From Gemmatimonadaceae bacterium (GTDB taxonomy: Bacteria; Gemmatimonadota; Gemmatimonadetes; Gemmatimonadales; Gemmatimonadaceae), in assembly GCA_035633115.1 (NCBI GenBank), contig DASQFN010000079.1, positions 124,001-188,000 of the forward strand: DNA of 64,000 nt. Reading direction: 5' to 3'. The stretch's first letter is position 1, and every line of letters begins with the position of its first letter. The position numbers and the translations under genes are program-made. Of this stretch, positions 40,891-48,839 are shown piece by piece. The notes below the pieces were generated by a model. It was given only the letters and a program-made list of their open reading frames with translations. It had not been told where the DNA came from and did no database searches.

Positions 40891-42335
40891 GGTTTCGTTT
40901 CGGAGTTTGCAGCGACTTTCCGGCGGGCACTTCCGTCGAGCACCCCGCGCAGCTGCGTATTGATCGTTCGCACAAGTGAGTCCTGCGCTGACAGCACGTT
41001 CTTGACGTTGAGCTCGAAGCTGCCGCTCCAGTAGTGCCGCACCGATTGCGGTTCCACTAGCTGGAGGTTGATTCGCATCACGTCGCCGGCGCGGAAGAGG
41101 GTTCCCTCCATGACCGCGTCGACGTCGAACTCGGCAGCCACGTCGCGGATGCGACGGCTCTGACCCTTTTCCGACAGCTCCGAACGTGGAACGACTGCCG
41201 CTAGGTTCATTCCCGCGATGCCGGTGATCAGCGCGTCCTGCATGCTCTCGGCGAACACGGCATCGGCACCGGAGATGTCACGCAGCGGCATTACCGCCAC
41301 GCGCGTGATCGAGCCGAGGCCACCATCGCCACCTTTGCCGCCGAGCGCCTTCCACCCGCCGAGCGCGCCTGCAATCACGACCAGTGCGATTGCAGCGCCG
41401 ATCATCAATCGCCGCGTGCCTGTCGCGCGAGCAGTCGGCGCCGCGGCGCTCACGGCTTTCACCGGGCGGGTCTGCGTCGGCGTGATCCCGCCGCTTGGCG
41501 TGCCGAGCGATTCGAGGAGCGGCACGAGCTCGTCCGTCGTTTGCCATCGGTCATCGGGCGACTTCTCGAGGCAGCGCATCACGAAGTCGCCGAGACCATG
41601 CGACACTGCGGCGCGCATTTCGGTCACAGGTTTCGGCTTTTCGAGCACCTGCGCGGAAAGTGTCGCTTGCGCACTCTTACCGTGGAACGGCGGGTCGCCC
41701 GTCAGCATTTCGTACGCGAGGAGCCCGAGCGCGTAGATGTCGGAACGCGCGTCTATATGCTCAGAGGCGGTTGCCTGCTCGGGTGACATGTAGGTCGGCG
41801 TGCCAACGGCGACGCCAACAGTGGTCAGATTTTCGCCGCCCGCGTCGCTCACGGCCTTGGCTACGCCGAAGTCCATGACCAGCGCGTGGCGGCCGGAGAG
41901 CATGACGTTGCCGGGCTTGATGTCGCGGTGCAGCACGCCGGCCGCGTGCGCCGCGGCGAGGGCGTCGGCCACTTCGCGCAGGATGCGCACCGCCTCGGGC
42001 ACAGGAAGCGCGCCGTCGCGGTCGACCCGTTCGCGCAGAGACTCCCCGTCAACGAACGGCATCGTGTAGAAAAGGAATCCGCCTGACTCACCCGAGTCGA
42101 GCAGCGGCAGGATGTGCGGATGCTGAAGCCGGGCGAGAATCCTGATTTCGCGCGGAAATCGGTCCGGACCAAGAGCCGCGGCCAGCTCGGGGCGCAGCAC
42201 CTTCACCGCAACTTTGCGGTCGTGCTTCAGGTCGTCTGCGAGGTAAACCGTTGCCATGCCGCCCGCACCGAGCTCACGCTCGATGGCATAGCGGTCCGCG
42301 AGCGCGGATCGTAGACGGTCTATCTGCTCTGGCAC
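40887..42335 (-). CDS. Transmembrane Ser/Thr kinase with FlgO-like C-terminal domain
   Basis: This 482-residue protein has a complete Hanks kinase in residues 14-280 (GAGGMATVYLA, VAVKVL, HRDIKPGN, DFGVAKA, GTPTYMSPEQ) and one transmembrane helix near 310-330 (LMIGAAIALVVIAGALGGW). Its extracytoplasmic domain of about 130 residues includes ITRVAVMPLRDISGADAVFAESMQDALITG and VDAVMEGTLFRAGDVMRINLQLV. That domain is of the FlgO/TolB-N type seen in many kinases of this phylum. The GTG at 42335 is chosen to include MPEQIDRLRSALADRY, a standard kinase start. The next gene is an overlapping propeller lipoprotein, a probable partner. Confidence 0.9.
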   Translation of the reverse strand: MPEQIDRLRSALADRYAIERELGAGGMATVYLADDLKHDRKVAVKVLRPELAAALGPDRFPREIRILARLQHPHILPLLDSGESGGFLFYTMPFVDGESLRERVDRDGALPVPEAVRILREVADALAAAHAAGVLHRDIKPGNVMLSGRHALVMDFGVAKAVSDAGGENLTTVGVAVGTPTYMSPEQATASEHIDARSDIYALGLLAYEMLTGDPPFHGKSAQATLSAQVLEKPKPVTEMRAAVSHGLGDFVMRCLEKSPDDRWQTTDELVPLLESLGTPSGGITPTQTRPVKAVSAAAPTARATGTRRLMIGAAIALVVIAGALGGWKALGGKGGDGGLGSITRVAVMPLRDISGADAVFAESMQDALITGIAGMNLAAVVPRSELSEKGQSRRIRDVAAEFDVDAVMEGTLFRAGDVMRINLQLVEPQSVRHYWSGSFELNVKNVLSAQDSLVRTINTQLRGVLDGSARRKVAANSETKP

Positions 42336-42702
42336 CGGCCAATACTATTGTACGAGGTGGTGTAGCGACAGGCGCAGCCGCGCCAGCTCCCAGACAACGC
42401 GCTTGCCAGCCCTTGCGGCAGACGCCGCTCCGAGTAGCTCTCCTTCAATGCCTGACAAACGGTCAGGCTGGACCAACTGATTCGGCGGGCTTGTTCCAGG
42501 GAGGGTCAGAAACGACTGCCCGAACGTCAGCGCGCACGTCGGTTCCGCACCCTGACGAAGGTGAAGCCGGGTTTCCGACGGACAAGCCGGGCGGCGTGAG
42601 ATCGTAGAGCTGGGAGCAAGCAAGGTTGCCTGCACGTCGCGTCCCCGGGAGAACACCCGTATCTTGTGCGCGTGACATTCACGAAAAATCGTTTGGCGAC
42701 TC
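42336..42702. other. Intergenic region, no supported gene
   Basis: These 367 bases separate the divergent kinase gene from a kinase-head remnant. A minus-strand frame ends with a plausible but unrecognised VVWELARLRLSLHHL tail. The stretch also holds the inverted repeat CGTGACATTCACG at 42671-42683. No convincing gene is seen. Confidence 0.4.
42671..42683. repeat. Short inverted repeat shared with 46120-46131
   Basis: CGTGA and TCACG are separated by CAT. The 12-mer GTGACATTCACG recurs at 46120-46131; in both places it sits about 15-20 bases before a start codon (42703 and 46146). Confidence 0.4.
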
Positions 42703-42774
42703 ATGCCGACTGAGTCGCTCGATCACCTCAGGCGCACGCTCGCCGATCGTTGCTCATGCAGGACCACGCCGTGA
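42703..42774 (+). pseudogene. First 16 codons of a Ser/Thr kinase gene
   Basis: ATG at 42703 encodes MPTESLDHLRRTLADR, which has the form of kinase N-termini in this window (compare MPEQIDRLRSALADRY at 42335). After ADR, where a tyrosine and the glycine loop should follow, the frame reads CSCRTTP and stops. The rest of the kinase is absent, and the phosphofructokinase gene starts at 42756 within this frame. A deletion seems to have joined the kinase start to the next gene. Confidence 0.5.
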
Positions 42775-44126
42775 CCCATCCGAGGAAGCTCGCAATTCTG
42801 GTTGGCGGAGGTCCCGCGCCGGGCATCAACAGCGTCATCGCCGCCGCGACGATCCGCGCGGAGGTCGACGGCATCGAGGTGATCGGAATTCGCGACGGCT
42901 TCGAGTGGATCATGCAGGGCGATGTGGATCACGTCACCGATCTGACAATCGATCGTGTCAGCCGGATTCACTTTCGCGGCGGATCTCATATCGGGATCTC
43001 GCGCGCGAACCCCACTCTGAATCGTGAGCACCTCGAGAACGCGGTACTCTCGCTCCTCCGTCTGAACGTCTCGCAGCTCATCACGATTGGCGGAGACGAC
43101 ACGGCGCATTCGGCAATGAGGCTCGAGGAGCAGTCGGCCGGCCGGATTCGCGTCGTCCATGTCCCGAAGTCGATCGATAACGACCTCGACCTTCCCGGTT
43201 ACGTCGATACCTTCGGATTTCAGACTGCGCGCCACTACGGCGTCGAGATCATCAAGAACCTGATGGTCGACGCGAAGACGACTTCGCGGTGGTACTACGT
43301 CATCGCGATGGGTCGAAAGGCCGGCCACCTTGCGCTGGGCATCGGCAAAGCCGCCGGATCTACCTTGACGCTGGTTCCGGAAGAGTTCGCCGATGGTCCA
43401 ATCCGGCTCAGCACCGTAGTCGACACGCTCGCAGGTGCGGCGATCAAGCGGCTCGCCGACGGCCGGCGCGACGGTGTGGCGGTCATCGCCGAGGGCCTGG
43501 TGCTCAGCCTGAGTGAAGAGGACCTGGCGCAGCTGGCTGACGTCGAGCGCGATGCTCACGGCCACATCCGCATCGACGAGATCAACATCGGCGAGATCCT
43601 CAAGGCCGAGGTGCTGAAACGGCTCCGCCAGTTCGGCATCAAGGCGACCATCGTTGCGAAGAACATCGGCTACGAGCTGCGTTGCGCGGATCCGATCCCA
43701 TACGACATGGAGTACACGCGCGATCTCGGTTACTGCGCCGCCAAGTACCTGTTCGCGGGCGGTAACGGCGTGATGGTCTCAATGCAGGCGGGGCAGTTCG
43801 TCCCGATTCCTTTCGCCGAGATGATCGATCACGATAGCGGCCGAGCTCGCGTGCGGCTGCTGGACATACACTCTACGCGCTACAGCATCGCGCGTCGCTA
43901 CATGATTCGCCTGCGACGGGACGACTTCGAGGATCCTCACGAGCTGGCGAAGTTCGCCGCAACGGCAGGGTTATCGCTCGAGGAGTTCCGCAGCGAGTTC
44001 GAGTATCTGATCGCCTCCGAGCCGCCGCCACTCGTGATCGACTCCGAGCGGCACACCCTGATCGAGGACCCCGCCGGACCCGGCGCCCGCGCGACGCAAG
44101 TGGTCGAGCATTCAGCCGCGCAGTGA
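42756..44126 (+). CDS. pfp: Phosphofructokinase, probably pyrophosphate-dependent
   Basis: This 456-residue protein has the phosphofructokinase folds: VGGGPAPGINSVI, the phosphate-donor site as GGDDT (residues about 109-113), the substrate and catalytic PKSIDNDL motif, MGRKAGHLALGIG and the SMQAGQFVPIPF region. In ATP-dependent enzymes the donor motif is GGDGS; an Asp at the fourth place, as here, blocks ATP and marks PPi-dependent enzymes. It would phosphorylate fructose 6-phosphate in glycolysis, reversibly. The ATG at 42756 is used. It overlaps the kinase-head remnant. Confidence 0.85.
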   Translation: MQDHAVTHPRKLAILVGGGPAPGINSVIAAATIRAEVDGIEVIGIRDGFEWIMQGDVDHVTDLTIDRVSRIHFRGGSHIGISRANPTLNREHLENAVLSLLRLNVSQLITIGGDDTAHSAMRLEEQSAGRIRVVHVPKSIDNDLDLPGYVDTFGFQTARHYGVEIIKNLMVDAKTTSRWYYVIAMGRKAGHLALGIGKAAGSTLTLVPEEFADGPIRLSTVVDTLAGAAIKRLADGRRDGVAVIAEGLVLSLSEEDLAQLADVERDAHGHIRIDEINIGEILKAEVLKRLRQFGIKATIVAKNIGYELRCADPIPYDMEYTRDLGYCAAKYLFAGGNGVMVSMQAGQFVPIPFAEMIDHDSGRARVRLLDIHSTRYSIARRYMIRLRRDDFEDPHELAKFAATAGLSLEEFRSEFEYLIASEPPPLVIDSERHTLIEDPAGPGARATQVVEHSAAQ

Positions 44127-44221
44127 GATAGCCCGCGGCGCCACTCGTTGGTAGCGCGCACCGCGGTTGACATCCCTTCGGCCCGAGCGGAATATCAGCG
44201 CATCCCTCCACGGGTAGTTCA

Positions 44222-44766
44222 TTGACCGCACTTGCTCCCCAGAAAGCACTCGGCGACCGCTACACCATCGAGATCGAGATCGGTCGAGGCGGGATGGCGA
44301 CTGTCTATCGCGCGCGCGACCCGCGGCACGACCGAAGCGTCGCGGTCAAGGTTCTGAACTCCGATGTCGCGGCGGCACTGGGCACCGAGAGATTCCTTCA
44401 GGAGATCAAGACAGTCGCGAGCCTGACCCACCCGCACATCGTCCCGGTGCATGATTCCGGCGAGACGGGTGGAGTGCTGTTCTACGTAATGCCGCACATC
44501 GAAGGCGAGACTCTACGCGACAGGATCAACCGCGAGAAGCGCTTGCCGGCCGCAGATACGGTGCGGCTGACCCGAACGCTTGCTACAACATTGCCTGCCT
44601 TTACGCGCAGGGCGGCCAGGGTGATCTCGCGCTCGATCACCTCGAGCGGGCGATCGAGCTCGGGATGCGCAATCGGGAATGGCTGACGACGGATCCCGAT
44701 CTCGTTTCGATCAGGGGGAATCCACGGTTTGCGGCGCTTCTCACCGAGGTTCCTGCGGCTTCCTGA
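44222..44766 (+). pseudogene. Ser/Thr kinase-TPR gene with a large internal deletion and frameshift
   Basis: From TTG 44222 the frame gives a kinase N-lobe: GDRYTIEIEIGRGGMATVYRA, VAVKVLNSDV, IVPVHDSGETGGVLFYVMPHI. Near 44575 it changes to another frame that encodes a family C-terminus, ACYNIACLYAQGGQGDLALDHL, ERAIELGMRNREWLTTDPDL and NPRFAALL, ending at TGA 44764-44766. The catalytic loop, activation segment, membrane helix and most TPRs are missing, roughly 600 residues. The left frame alone stops at 44686. This is a remnant with both ends of the gene preserved. Confidence 0.75.
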
Positions 44767-45094
44767 CGCGCCTACACGGCTGCCATGCCCCCGCCGCCAA
44801 TCTCCTTCTCTATGGTATAGTGGTTGCCGAGGGTGGGCGGCGGTGGGGATGATGTCGCAGGGCCTCGTAGTCTTCCAGAGTGTTCAACACCAGTGCCACT
44901 GACTCCGTCCGTGGGTCAAATTAGCCGGTCCGACTCCGCGCGACCCGGTTCCGAGGGAAAGGGGAAATTGGGAGACCTGTGAGACCCGTGAGTAATTCGA
45001 TTGGTTGACAACCCCGCAAATTTTCGCTTTGTCTCCGTAATTTTGTAGCTCCAGAAAGCTCGCAGTCTCACAAACTGCCTCGAGAAATCGCGAA
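44767..45094. other. Intergenic region, nothing recognised
   Basis: These 328 bases contain no convincing gene or hairpin. The composition is slightly more A/T-rich from about 44990 to 45090, and the region may carry the promoter for the amino-acid-permease remnant. Confidence 0.4.
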
Positions 45095-45302
45095 ATGAGT
45101 GCGCCGACCACCCCGGCTGGGGACACCGCGACACCGCTGGAACAACCACACCCCCCGTCGCTTCAGTCTCCTCCCTGCGACGGCGCTGAACATGACCAAC
45201 ATGATCGGCGTCGGACCGTTCATCACGATCCCGCTGCTCATGTCCGCGCTCGGCGGTCCGCAGGCGATGCTGGGTTGGATCGTCGCGCTCGTCAACCCTT
45301 AG
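45095..45302 (+). pseudogene. N-terminal scrap of an APC amino-acid permease
   Basis: ATG at 45095 starts MSAPTTPAGDTATPLEQPH; a shift then gives the APC first helix LLPATALNMTNMIGVGPFITI and PLLMSALGGPQAMLGWIVAL. It stops after Val-Asn-Pro at 45302. In the permease family the text continues with a further 400 residues. Both the shift and the loss of 11 helices show that the gene is dead. Confidence 0.65.
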
Positions 45303-45427
45303 CTCGACGGTGCCGATCCGTTAGCCACTCGCGACTTCTCGCTGCGGCGCCTGCAATTACTGCCGGCCTTCTCACGTTAGTGCTTGGCTCGCTTGCCTGT
45401 CAGCGGCCGGAGCCTCAGCACGATTCC

Positions 45428-46090
45428 ATGTCGGTCAAAAGCGATGCACAAGATCCCTATGTCGCCGAGCGAGCGCGGATGGTTCAGGAGCAGCTGCGCG
45501 CGAGGGGGATTCGCGAGAGAACGGTGCTCGCAGCGATGACAAGGGTGCCGCGCCATGAGTTCGTGGAGCCTTCGCTTCGGCATCTGGCGTATGCCGATGG
45601 TCCCCTTCCGATCGGCTTCGATCAGACAATCTCCCAGCCATACATTGTTGGCTACATGACGGAGGCAGCGAAAATCTCTCCCGAAGAAAAGGTGCTGGAG
45701 ATCGGTACCGGCTCGGGCTACCAGGCAGCAATTCTGGCGGAGCTTGCGCGTGAGGTTTACACTATCGAAATCATTCGCGAGCTCGCTGACCGTGCCCGGA
45801 ATCGGCTTCGCGAGCTTGGCTATACGAATGTCCAGATTCGCGCCGGGGATGGATACGCAGGTTGGAAAGAGCACGCACCGTTCGACGCGATTCTGGTCAC
45901 TGCTGCCCCAGATCATGTGCCTCAGGCACTCGTGGACCAGCTGGCAGTGAACGGTCGAATGATCATTCCTGTCGGCGCGGGAGAGCAGGAGATGCGGGTG
46001 CTCACGAAGACGGCTGCCGGAGTGATCGAGGAGACCACGATGCAGGTGCGGTTTGTACCGCTTGTCCGCCCGGACACAAGACGCCGGTGA
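45428..46090 (+). CDS. pcm: Protein-L-isoaspartate O-methyltransferase
   Basis: The 220-residue catalytic part has the Pcm motifs: MVQEQLRARGIRERTVLAAMTRVPRHEFVEP, the GFDQTISQPYIVGYMTEA substrate region, SAM-binding VLEIGTGSGYQAAILAEL and AGDGYAGWKEHAPFDAILVTAAPDHVPQ. It methylates L-isoaspartyl residues for repair. Upstream of the ATG at 45428, the same frame encodes a lipoprotein-like leader (ITAGLLTLVLGSLACQ) but without any ATG, GTG or TTG before it except a GTG within its core (45384). Either a periplasmic form starts at a rare codon or the start was lost with the permease deletion. Confidence 0.85.
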   Translation: MSVKSDAQDPYVAERARMVQEQLRARGIRERTVLAAMTRVPRHEFVEPSLRHLAYADGPLPIGFDQTISQPYIVGYMTEAAKISPEEKVLEIGTGSGYQAAILAELAREVYTIEIIRELADRARNRLRELGYTNVQIRAGDGYAGWKEHAPFDAILVTAAPDHVPQALVDQLAVNGRMIIPVGAGEQEMRVLTKTAAGVIEETTMQVRFVPLVRPDTRRR

Positions 46091-46119
46091 GGTAGCGAGT
46101 AGCGTGTCGAGAGGACGTT

Positions 46120-46131
46120 GTGACATTCACG
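46120..46131. repeat. Second copy of the GTGACATTCACG element
   Basis: The same 12-mer with GTGA-CAT-TCAC symmetry lies 14 bases before the ATG at 46146. See the copy at 42671-42683. Confidence 0.35.
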
Positions 46132-46145
46132 TGGAAGTGACGAGG

Positions 46146-47087
46146 ATGCAGACACTACGTCGTCTTCTAATCCTGCCGGGAATATTCGTCGCGAACAGTG
46201 CTCTCGGCCAACCCGCCGATTCAATCCGCAGCTCACTCAGAACCGTAGAGATTCACTCAGGACGCATCGAAACAGTTTTTACCGACGACCGCCACTTCGA
46301 GGCGCCGAACTGGTCGCCCGACGGTCGCTATTTCATCGTCAACGGCAAGGGACGGCTTTATCGTTTGAACGCTCGCGGTGAGAAGCGCCTCGAGGAGATT
46401 CCAACCGGATTCGCCACGCGCTCCAACAACGATCACGGTATCTCACCCGACGGAAAACGCCTCGTAATCAGCCATCACGCCGACGAGCACATTATCGACC
46501 CGAAGGAGGACTGGCTCGCGTCGAGCATCTACACTCTCCCCATCGCCGGCAGCGCGACGCCGGTAAAGGTCACGACGAAGGCGCCGAGCTTCTGGCATGG
46601 ATGGTCTCCTGACGGAAAGACGCTCGCGTTCGTCGGCCGCCGGGATGGCGAGTGGGACATCTACACGATCCCCGTGGGCGGTGGAGATGAAAGACGCGTC
46701 ACTACCTGCCGCGGTCTCGATGACGGCCCCGACGACTCGGCCGACGGCAAGTTCATCTACTTCAATTCGTTTTGTAGTGGAAAGATACAGATATGGCGCA
46801 TGCGCCCCGACGGGAGCCAGCCCGAACAGCTCACTCGCGACGCTTACTCCAACTGGTTTCCGCACCCGTCGCCCGACGGGCGCTGGCTTGTTTTCATCTC
46901 GTACCTCGAAGACCAGGGCGAGGACCATCCGTTCGGAAAGCATGTAAAGCTTCGCCTGATGGACCTGCGCGACCGGTCAGTCCGCGATTTGACGCCAGCG
47001 TTTTTCGGCGGTCAGGGCACTATCAACGTTCCATCCTGGTTACCGGACAGTCGGCGAGTGGCCTTCGTGGTCTACGCCAGGCGTTAG
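46146..47087 (+). CDS. Secreted TolB-like beta-propeller protein
   Basis: The 313-residue protein has a signal peptide (LRRLLILPGIFVANSALGQ) and six PD40-type repeats (PNWSPDGRYF, HGISPDGKRL, HGWSPDGKTL, DDSADGKFI, PHPSPDGRWL, PSWLPDSRRV), enough for a single six-bladed propeller. It would act in the periplasm as a binding or scaffold protein. No enzymatic residue set is visible. The ATG at 46146 follows a GAGG-like ribosome site. The TIM-barrel isomerase gene begins 34 bases after its stop and may be co-transcribed. Confidence 0.82.
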   Translation: MQTLRRLLILPGIFVANSALGQPADSIRSSLRTVEIHSGRIETVFTDDRHFEAPNWSPDGRYFIVNGKGRLYRLNARGEKRLEEIPTGFATRSNNDHGISPDGKRLVISHHADEHIIDPKEDWLASSIYTLPIAGSATPVKVTTKAPSFWHGWSPDGKTLAFVGRRDGEWDIYTIPVGGGDERRVTTCRGLDDGPDDSADGKFIYFNSFCSGKIQIWRMRPDGSQPEQLTRDAYSNWFPHPSPDGRWLVFISYLEDQGEDHPFGKHVKLRLMDLRDRSVRDLTPAFFGGQGTINVPSWLPDSRRVAFVVYARR

Positions 47088-47121
47088 TGAAGCGTCACGT
47101 CTCGATCCGCCGAGGGCTCAC

Positions 47122-47979
47122 ATGTATCGTCGAGATTTCGTAGCTACACTCGGTTCAGCTGTCGGGCTCACGCAGCTCGCATGCGCCGCGCGCGCGGCAA
47201 CGCCAGGGGCCGGCACCCGAAGGCTGCGTCGCGTCGGCGTGCAGCTGTACAGCCTTCGTGACGACGCGAAGCGCGATCTCGAGCGCACAATCGCGGACAT
47301 CGCCGCCGCCGGTTACAACGACGTCGAGCTGCTCGGCTCGATGAACAACTTCGGAATGTCGCCCGCCGCGCTGCGAGCGGTTCTCGATCGTAACGACCTG
47401 CGCGCCCCATCTACCCATGTAAGCGGGAATGCGCTCGACAACATGCAGCGGGAGCTAGGAGACGCGCAGACGCTCGGTCACGAGTATATCACGGTCGCGA
47501 GCCTGCCGATTACGAGACCGCCGACGCTCGACGACTATCGCCGCTGGGGTGACCGCTTGAACGAGGCCGGGCGAATTGCGCGCGAGCGGGGCGTCTGGAT
47601 CGCCTTTCACAACCACGCAAACGATTTCGTCGAGATCGACGGCCAGATTACCTACGACGTCCTCGTTGCGCGAACGGATCCGGCCGTCGTTCGCCTGCAG
47701 CTCGACACTGGCAACGTAGCTATGGCAAAGCGCGATCCGATGGATTACATGAAGCGGTTTGGCGACCGCTACTGGCTGTTTCACATCAAGGACGTGCCGC
47801 AGCTCGGCGCAACGGCAGACACGGAGCTCGGCAAAGGGATCCTCGACTTCCGTCAGCTGCTTCGCAGCATCGAGCGCATCGACGAGAAGCATTTGTTCGT
47901 GGAGCAGGAGACGTATCCGGGCACGCCATTAGACAGTGTGCGCCGCGACTTCGTGTATATCTCGCGACTGCAGTTCTAA
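47122..47979 (+). CDS. Sugar phosphate isomerase/epimerase-like TIM-barrel protein (exported)
   Basis: The 285-residue protein begins with a Tat-like or Sec leader (MYRRDFVATLGSAVGLTQLACAARA). It continues as an AP-endonuclease-2/xylose-isomerase-like barrel: RVGVQLYSLRDD, AGYNDVELLG, IAFHNHANDF, VRLQLDTGNVAMA, FHIKDV and FVEQETYPGTP. The His, Glu, Asp and His residues in those segments are the divalent metal ligands. Exported family members in this phylum act on sugars or inositols; the substrate is unknown. The start is the ATG at 47122. Confidence 0.83.
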   Translation: MYRRDFVATLGSAVGLTQLACAARAATPGAGTRRLRRVGVQLYSLRDDAKRDLERTIADIAAAGYNDVELLGSMNNFGMSPAALRAVLDRNDLRAPSTHVSGNALDNMQRELGDAQTLGHEYITVASLPITRPPTLDDYRRWGDRLNEAGRIARERGVWIAFHNHANDFVEIDGQITYDVLVARTDPAVVRLQLDTGNVAMAKRDPMDYMKRFGDRYWLFHIKDVPQLGATADTELGKGILDFRQLLRSIERIDEKHLFVEQETYPGTPLDSVRRDFVYISRLQF

Positions 47980-48012
47980 CGTCGCGCGAGAGGCGACTCG
48001 ACGAAACGCACC

Positions 48013-48801
48013 ATGCGCATTGCTCTCGCATCGCCTCGCATCGCCTCAAGCCTTGAAGACGGACTGGACAGGATCAAGCGGCTCCAGTCAGACGCAGCTG
48101 CCCAGGGCGCGGAGATCGTGTGCTTCCCCGAAGCCTACCTGCCTGGGTTGCGAGGTCAGGATTTTGACCCATTCCCTTATGATCACGTGCAGCAGGAGCG
48201 GGCACTGCACGCTGTGGCCCAGGCGGCGCGAGAGCTTGCGATCGCCACCATCCTCGGCATGGAAAGGCTCTCGAACGAGGGACGCCAAATCGTCGCTTAC
48301 GTCATCAACGCCGACGGCGGCATTCAGGGATATCAGACCAAGAACCAGCTGGATCCGACTGAAGACCAGTTCTATGTGCCCGGGAATACGCGACGACTGT
48401 TCGCGATCAATGGAACCAAGTTTGGAATCGCCATTTGTCATGAGGGATGGCGGTACCCCGAAACGGTACGATGGGCGGCGATGCGCGGCGCAAAGATTGT
48501 CTTCCATCCTCAGCTCACGGGGACTGAGCGGGAAGGTGTTCGCCTAACGGAGTGGGGCGCAGCTGACGGGCCGTACTACGAAAAAGCGATGATGATGCGC
48601 AGCAGAGAGAACACGATCTACTTTGCCAGCGTCAATTATGCTTTGCGCTTCCAGGAATCGGCGACGAGCCTGATCGCCCCCTCGGGCGAGTGCCAGGCGT
48701 ATTTGCCATATGGGCGGGAAGGCGTGCTGGTGCAGTCTATCGACGTCGGCGAAGCAACCGGGCTTCTGGCCACGCGGTACGCACCCGATCGCTACCGGTA
48801 A
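48013..48801 (+). CDS. Carbon-nitrogen hydrolase (nitrilase superfamily)
   Basis: The 262-residue enzyme shows the Glu-Lys-Cys catalytic triad of nitrilases: E in VCFPEAYLPG, K in YQTKNQLDPTED and C in GIAICHEGWRYPE. The barrel segments MRIALASPRIASSLEDGLDRI and NTIYFASVNYALRFQESATSLIAPSG complete the domain. It hydrolyses an amide or nitrile bond, probably an omega-amidase or N-carbamoyl-type substrate. It lies 33 bases after the isomerase gene and 38 before the P1 peptidase gene, forming a likely catabolic cluster. Confidence 0.85.
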   Translation: MRIALASPRIASSLEDGLDRIKRLQSDAAAQGAEIVCFPEAYLPGLRGQDFDPFPYDHVQQERALHAVAQAARELAIATILGMERLSNEGRQIVAYVINADGGIQGYQTKNQLDPTEDQFYVPGNTRRLFAINGTKFGIAICHEGWRYPETVRWAAMRGAKIVFHPQLTGTEREGVRLTEWGAADGPYYEKAMMMRSRENTIYFASVNYALRFQESATSLIAPSGECQAYLPYGREGVLVQSIDVGEATGLLATRYAPDRYR

Positions 48802-48839
48802 TTGACGGACCAGGTGCCACCTCAGTTCGGAGTGTGAAC

